Source: an uncultured Acidobacteriaceae bacterium
Lineage (GTDB): Bacteria > Acidobacteriota > Terriglobia > Terriglobales > Acidobacteriaceae
Assembly: GCA_937879855.1 (NCBI GenBank)
Contig: CALFMO010000006.1
Span: forward strand, 372,001-436,000
Direction: 5' to 3'
Length of the DNA stretch: 64,000 nt
This document shows positions 60,299-64,000 of the stretch, piece by piece (position 1 is the first letter of the stretch; each line of letters opens with the position of its first letter). The notes beneath the pieces are model-generated. The model was not told the DNA's origin. It saw only the letters and a program-made list of their open reading frames with translations, and ran no database searches. The translations under genes were made by a program, and so were the position numbers.

Positions 60299-60312
60299 CT
60301 CGTCTAAGGTTT

Positions 60313-60440
60313 CGAAACAGCACGGCTCAAGCAATGCGTAAGTCTTTGCGGCGGCACGGCTGCAGGCAAGACGTAAGGCTTTGAAAGGGCACGGCTTCAG
60401 CCGTGCCACCAGCGCTACAGCCGATCGCGGGCTTTAGCCC
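60313..60440. repeat. Degenerate GCACGGCT repeats with two short palindromes
   Basis: Three GCACGGCT copies (at about 60319, 60354 and 60389) are separated by CGTAAG words. The last forms a perfect 9-bp hairpin GGCACGGCT/AGCCGTGCC (60388-60407, loop TC), followed by GGGCT-TT-AGCCC (60429-60440). The region lies between convergent ThiF and lipoprotein genes. Elements of this type are known to be abundant between genes of Acidobacteria. Confidence 0.6.
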
Positions 60441-60455
60441 CTCAGGCTACGCTCT

Positions 60456-60860
60456 TCAATTCACCGTCAACGTCAGCACGCTGCTCTTTCCCCCGCTGGT
60501 GCACCCCAAATCCCCTGTATTCCCGCTCGGAGTGTTCACCGAAACTTTCACCTGCCCCGGCCCGCTGATCACTGCCGTGTTCAGGGTGACTTGCATTTCT
60601 TGCGGACTGACGACGGTCGCACCCAGAGGCGTCGAGTTAATCATCACTTCCGAGGACGAAACGAAATTGTTGCCATTGATTGTGAGCGTTTGGCCCTGCT
60701 GCAGATCCGCGAACGTCATGTTGCTCGGCGAGAGCGATCCAATCAGCGGCGCCGGACGGGAACTACTGCACAGGGGGTTTAAGGTATTGTTGCAACCAAG
60801 GGTCAAAACGGCGAGAGCAAGCAAGCAGGCACAGGACAAACCGTAAGTCCAGAAACGCAT
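60456..60860 (-). CDS. IPT/TIG-domain lipoprotein
   Basis: A 134-residue lipoprotein. AAAGGAG precedes the ATG at 8 nt. The lipobox LTLGC at about residues 19-23 follows a hydrophobic core (LSCACLLALAVLTLGC). Residues 37-134 form one IPT/TIG immunoglobulin-like domain: APLIGSLSPSNMTFADLQQGQTLTINGNNFVSSSEVMING-like, with GNNFVSSSEVMINSTPLGATVVSPQEMQVTL and SVNTPSGNTGDLGC. Such domains occur in many surface and scaffold proteins of Acidobacteria. Location in the inner or outer membrane is unknown. Confidence 0.85.
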   Translation of the reverse strand: MRFWTYGLSCACLLALAVLTLGCNNTLNPLCSSSRPAPLIGSLSPSNMTFADLQQGQTLTINGNNFVSSSEVMINSTPLGATVVSPQEMQVTLNTAVISGPGQVKVSVNTPSGNTGDLGCTSGGKSSVLTLTVN

Positions 60861-61213
60861 GGGAGATGCTCCTTTAGGTTGTTACCCGTCCGGCTGTTTG
60901 AGCGGAAACATCCAGGTTCGGGGCGGAAATCTTGTTTCGGCAGCGTGCAGCCTGAGTTCCAATGCACACCCGCCATGGCCGCTGTCCTTAATTGCATTGT
61001 TTCTCTCAAGTTAAGTAAAAGCCGTAGCGCTTTGCACAAGCCTCAAATGCCGCGCTGGTGGCCGAGTTCCACCAGCAGTGGTGGTTTTCAGCCAAACACG
61101 GCGGCCATGATCAGCACGCTGCCTGAACCGCGCGCTGTGGCTACACTAGTCCCGCCGGATATGTCGCTATGAACCCGCCCTGTACTTGGGTAGCGATAGA
61201 TGACCGCGTTCAA
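60861..61213. other. Intergenic region without recognised gene
   Basis: About 353 bases between the IPT lipoprotein start and the end of the methyltransferase gene. Small frames cross it but none has a ribosome site and a conserved motif. No hairpin with a U-tract is seen. Confidence 0.45.
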
Positions 61214-62050
61214 TTAGTGCTTAGCGTGGACAACATGAACGCCCGCGTGTCCGGGCGCGAGTCCTTGAACAGCGCGGCCGAACCTGGACGCGATCTCCTG
61301 GAAATTGACGTCTTCGATGACGCAAAATCCGTGCGAGCGAAGAATCGCTGCAATGCCAGCCGGCTCGAAACGGCTGTCCGAACGTTCACCAATTTTCTCC
61401 AGCTGTTCGGTCCGCATCTTTTCTATTTGCCTTAGCTCTTCAGAGAATGCCTCCGGAGGTTCCATGTAGTCGAACACCACCTCGGAGTTTGGGATTGAAG
61501 ACACGTAGTCCAGCGTGCGGGCGATAGCGTCCTGTGTCAGATATGGCACAACCCCGAGCCAAAAGAAAAACGCTGGCGAGTTCGGCTGAAAGCCTGCGGC
61601 GGCAAGCTTCTCTCCCACATCGTCCTGCTCGAAATCAACGGGCACGAGAATAAGCCATGTCGGAAGTTCGATTTGAACTTCCGACAGGCGCTGGCGTTTC
61701 CATGTTTGCGTCGCCGGGTGGTCCACCTCATAGATACGAAGTCGCGCGCCATGGGGATTCCGGAGAGCGAAAGTGTCGAGTCCGGCGCCAAGGATGACGT
61801 TCTGCCGAACCCCTCTTTCGACAGCGCTTGCCAGAGCATCTTCCGCAATCCGGCTTCGCGCGGCGGTGAACAGACGTCCGATGCTGGCCAAGGGATGTCC
61901 CTTCGCGAATCGAAGCACTTCCTTTTCGTCTTCACACAGAATCTTTAGCGCAAATGGGTCATCGAGGATTGAGCCATGATCGAGCACCTGATGAGCAGCT
62001 CGTTGTCGGGCGATCATAAGAGCTGTGCGGCTGGGTTCATTCGGCTTCAT
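61214..62050 (-). CDS. TIGR00027-type SAM-dependent methyltransferase (LCMT-like)
   Basis: A 278-residue methyltransferase of the leucine carboxyl methyltransferase-like family. ATG 62050 has GGAGAC 9 nt upstream and leads with PSRTALMIARQRAAHQVLDHGSILDDPFA, typical of the family. The SAM site is NVILGAGLDTFALRNP; downstream YEVDHPATQTWKRQRL, VPVDFEQDD and FFFWLGVVPYLTQDAI are hallmarks. Substrates are unknown for most bacterial members, some acting in polyketide-like or lipid methylation. Convergent with nothing; divergent from the MFS gene across 190 nt with a small tandem repeat. Confidence 0.87.
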   Translation of the reverse strand: MKPNEPSRTALMIARQRAAHQVLDHGSILDDPFALKILCEDEKEVLRFAKGHPLASIGRLFTAARSRIAEDALASAVERGVRQNVILGAGLDTFALRNPHGARLRIYEVDHPATQTWKRQRLSEVQIELPTWLILVPVDFEQDDVGEKLAAAGFQPNSPAFFFWLGVVPYLTQDAIARTLDYVSSIPNSEVVFDYMEPPEAFSEELRQIEKMRTEQLEKIGERSDSRFEPAGIAAILRSHGFCVIEDVNFQEIASRFGRAVQGLAPGHAGVHVVHAKH

Positions 62051-62144
62051 GTCGAGGTCTCCGTTCTCATCAATAGCAATAGCTGATCGCACGGGCTGTC
62101 GTATGCGCATCTGCCGCCGTTAGGATTCTTAAGGTTTGGCTAAG

Positions 62145-62165
62145 AGCTAGAAGCTAGCAGCTAGC
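62145..62165. repeat. Three tandem copies of a 7-nt AGCTAG unit
   Basis: AGCTAGA, AGCTAGC and AGCTAGC follow each other from 62145 to 62165 in the divergent gap between the methyltransferase and MFS genes. The palindromic CTAG core is repeated three times. Confidence 0.6.
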
Positions 62166-62240
62166 CGCCACCTTCGTGCTACTCTTCTCTGCTCGTAAAT
62201 TCCGGGAGTTCAATCTGCTCAGAAACAGAAAAGAGCGCTG

Positions 62241-63593
62241 ATGGCCGAAACTCTCCGTCCTGAGCCCAGCCGTCCCTTCCGCTGGCTGGTGCTGATCTTC
62301 GTCAGCCTCACGATGTTCGGCAATTACTACGTCTACGACTGCATCGGGCCCATCGCGGATTTACTCACCAAGCAGCTCGGCTTCTCCGATTCCAATATTG
62401 GACTCCTGCAGGCGATTTACAGCATTCCAAACGTTTTCATGGTGCTCATCGGCGGCTATATCGTCGACCGCATCGGCGTCCGCAAGGCCCTGCTCATTTT
62501 TGGCGCGCTCTGCTTCCTCGGATCAGTGGTCACAGTTTTGTCGCCGACCCTGGCTGTAATGGCGGCAGGCAGGCTAATCTTCGGCCTGGGTGCGGAATCG
62601 CTGATCGTATGCGTAACGACCGCCGTCGCGAAATGGTTTCGCGGCAAGGAACTAAGCTTCGCCTTCGGCATCAACCTGATGATCTCGCGTGCGGGAACAC
62701 TGATGGCGCAGCAGTCCCCTTCCTGGGCGGGATTTGCCTACAACTACTGGCGCAATCCCCTGCTCATCTCCATTGGTTTCGGCGCTCTCTGCATCGTCGG
62801 AGCAATCATCTACTGGGCGCTCGAGGTTTACGCTGAGAAACGCTATCAGGTCGGCCCCGCCGGAGCCACCGACAAGGTCGTCTTCAAAGACATTAAAGCA
62901 TTCGGGCTCTCATACTGGTACATCGTCGCGCTGTGCGTCACGTTTTATTCCGGCATCTTTCCCTTCGAAACCTTCGCCTACAAATTCTTCATGGACGCAC
63001 ATCACGTCACCCGCGAGGCCGGCGGCGACCTGGTAGGCATGCTTACTCTTTTCACTATGTTCGGCACACCCACCTTCGGCTTATTTGTCGACAAACTGGG
63101 TAAGCGAGCGCTGCTGATGATGTTGGGCTCGCTCCTGTTAATTCCGGTTTACCTGATGATGGCCTACTTGCGATCGGCCAATTACATCACCGTCCACTTA
63201 CCTTCTTCGGCCGATGGCCACTTCTCACTGGTCGCCCATCATCTGCCGCCTATTCTGTTACTCACCATGGCTATGATGGGAGTCGCGTTCTCGCTGATTC
63301 CTGCGGTCATGTGGCCATCGGTCGCTTATCTGGTCGACCAATCCAAGCTGGGAACGGCCTACGGACTGATGACCATGATCCAGAACATTGGCCTGGCGGG
63401 ATTCAACCTGGTGATAGGCTGGGCGAACGATTACCGCCAGGCTGGCCCCGAGAATCCCAGCGGCTACAACCTCGGCATGTGGATTTTTTCGATCTTGGGA
63501 TTTCTCGGTCTGACGTTTGCTTTCCTGCTCCGGCAGCGCGAACTGGGCCCGCATGGCCACGGATTGGAGACCATCACCACTGCACAAAAATGA
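62241..63593 (+). CDS. MFS transporter
   Basis: A 450-residue major facilitator superfamily protein with about 12 helices. The region between helices 2 and 3 reads GGYIVDRIGVRKALLIFG, the MFS motif A equivalent (GxxxDRxGxRxxL). Further helices include LGAESLIVCVTTAVAKWF and PPILLLTMAMMGVAFSLIPAVMWPSVAYL; there is a large loop between helices 6 and 7 starting VYAEKRYQVGPAGATDKV. The substrate group is not evident; nitrate/nitrite- or organic-acid-type MFS carriers cannot be excluded. Convergent genes are absent and the ECF sigma gene follows after 270 nt. Confidence 0.9.
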   Translation: MAETLRPEPSRPFRWLVLIFVSLTMFGNYYVYDCIGPIADLLTKQLGFSDSNIGLLQAIYSIPNVFMVLIGGYIVDRIGVRKALLIFGALCFLGSVVTVLSPTLAVMAAGRLIFGLGAESLIVCVTTAVAKWFRGKELSFAFGINLMISRAGTLMAQQSPSWAGFAYNYWRNPLLISIGFGALCIVGAIIYWALEVYAEKRYQVGPAGATDKVVFKDIKAFGLSYWYIVALCVTFYSGIFPFETFAYKFFMDAHHVTREAGGDLVGMLTLFTMFGTPTFGLFVDKLGKRALLMMLGSLLLIPVYLMMAYLRSANYITVHLPSSADGHFSLVAHHLPPILLLTMAMMGVAFSLIPAVMWPSVAYLVDQSKLGTAYGLMTMIQNIGLAGFNLVIGWANDYRQAGPENPSGYNLGMWIFSILGFLGLTFAFLLRQRELGPHGHGLETITTAQK

Positions 63594-63863
63594 CTCTTTG
63601 GCTTTGGCAAATTTCCCAATTTCCGAAGATTGCAACTCTAAATTTGGAATCGGGTTTATAACGACAATAACCCCTGCGTTCAACCCTGAGCAAGCAAAGG
63701 ATTTCTGGAGGCGGACCCGTTCATCGTAAAATCCCAAGTTCGGTAGAATGGCTCTGATATTCTGAATACAGACATTACCTTAGTTCCGCAGCAGGCTGCC
63801 CGCAAGCCATACAACGCAAAGATAGTTAGCCGCATCTCACGGGGTGCGGCCGGAAAAGGCAAC

Positions 63864-64000
63864 TTGACCGACCTAGCACAGCGACAGGGCAACGACTCGA
63901 ACGAAGCCGAGCTGATCGAAAAGGCCAAGCAAGGGGATGCCGAGGCGTTCCAGGCTCTTTACGACAAGCACAAGCGACGCGTCTACTCGCTCTGCCTGCG
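63864..64000 (+). CDS. ECF RNA polymerase sigma factor, N-terminal part (3' partial)
   Basis: The frame runs off the window edge. TTG at 63864 is the only reasonable start after the in-frame stop at 63744-63746; GGAAAAGG lies 4 nt upstream. The visible 45 residues include AELIEKAKQGDAEAFQALYDKHKRRVYSLCL, which is region 2.1 of ECF-type sigma factors (QGDAEAFQxLYDKHxxxVY). Region 4 and any anti-sigma partner lie outside the window. The 270-nt gap before it holds a TAGAAT -10-like element at 63744-63749 but no clear -35. Confidence 0.85.
   Translation, partial: MTDLAQRQGNDSNEAELIEKAKQGDAEAFQALYDKHKRRVYSLCL

Noticed and set aside
62145..62165. CRISPR or larger tandem array
   Set aside because: Only three 7-nt copies, no spacers. 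No CRISPR-like direct repeats were seen anywhere in the window.

Overview
The window looks like one continuous piece of chromosome from an Acidobacteriota bacterium, probably of the Terriglobia (Koribacter/Sulfotelmatobacter-like). This is inferred from gene content: a didermic envelope (TolC, a BamA-type protein, TamB, porin, TamB-linked SurA-like chaperone), bacillithiol-type BshA, futalosine-pathway menaquinone genes, secreted carboxypeptidase-regulatory-like repeat proteins, LytS/LytTR signalling, and frequent GTG/TTG starts in moderately GC-rich DNA. I see no insertion sequence, prophage, CRISPR array or rRNA operon. One tRNA (Val, anticodon TAC) is present.

Layout. 1-3.7 kb: a tripartite efflux operon (adaptor cut by the window edge, TPR protein, TolC). 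3.9-11.5 kb: mostly minus-strand single genes (ArsR, SPOR, slipin, DUF983, VirB10-like secreted protein, Gfo/Idh oxidoreductase, a serine hydrolase fused to a NamZ-type muramidase). 11.9-15.4 kb: two coupled secreted beta-sandwich repeat proteins. 15.4-16.6 kb: a doxX-marR operon with a perfect palindrome upstream, then tRNA-Val. 16.8-24.1 kb: YdjC deacetylase, tandem PilZ, bshA, an orphan LytS kinase, D-2-hydroxyacid dehydrogenase, proC, galE. 24.3-29.4 kb: polytopic membrane proteins including two GT87-like transferases and a PAP2-type enzyme. 29.6-37.1 kb: a radical SAM/SPASM protein behind a CRP/FNR-type site, an AgaS-like isomerase, isochorismatase and metallo-beta-lactamase-fold hydrolases, a frameshifted SDR gene, and a secreted propeller-like protein. 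37.4-42.5 kb: PP2C phosphatase, porin, cytochrome P460, and a LytS/LytTR pair.

42.5-44.8 kb holds the most unusual locus: a two-gene operon in which a ribosome-hibernation-factor (HPF/RaiA) domain is fused to an ECF-sigma-like module, followed by a bacterial relative of eRF1 whose GGQ tripeptide reads GGH. 45-47 kb carries a secreted M20 peptidase and a BrnT/BrnA toxin-antitoxin pair with a palindromic operator. 47-50.2 kb carries mqnE and an mqnP-like prenyltransferase. 51-59 kb is an outer-membrane assembly operon: a BamA-type protein with seven visible POTRA repeats, a SurA-like chaperone and TamB, with coupled overlaps. The last 5 kb has a ThiF/MoeB-type enzyme, an IPT/TIG lipoprotein, a TIGR00027-type methyltransferase, an MFS transporter and the beginning of an ECF sigma factor gene that runs off the edge.

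Non-coding DNA includes several inverted repeats between convergent genes, short dispersed CTGAGCnnnGTCGAAGG elements, and a few operator- or promoter-like sites. All functional calls come from reading motifs and architecture by eye; no database search was run.
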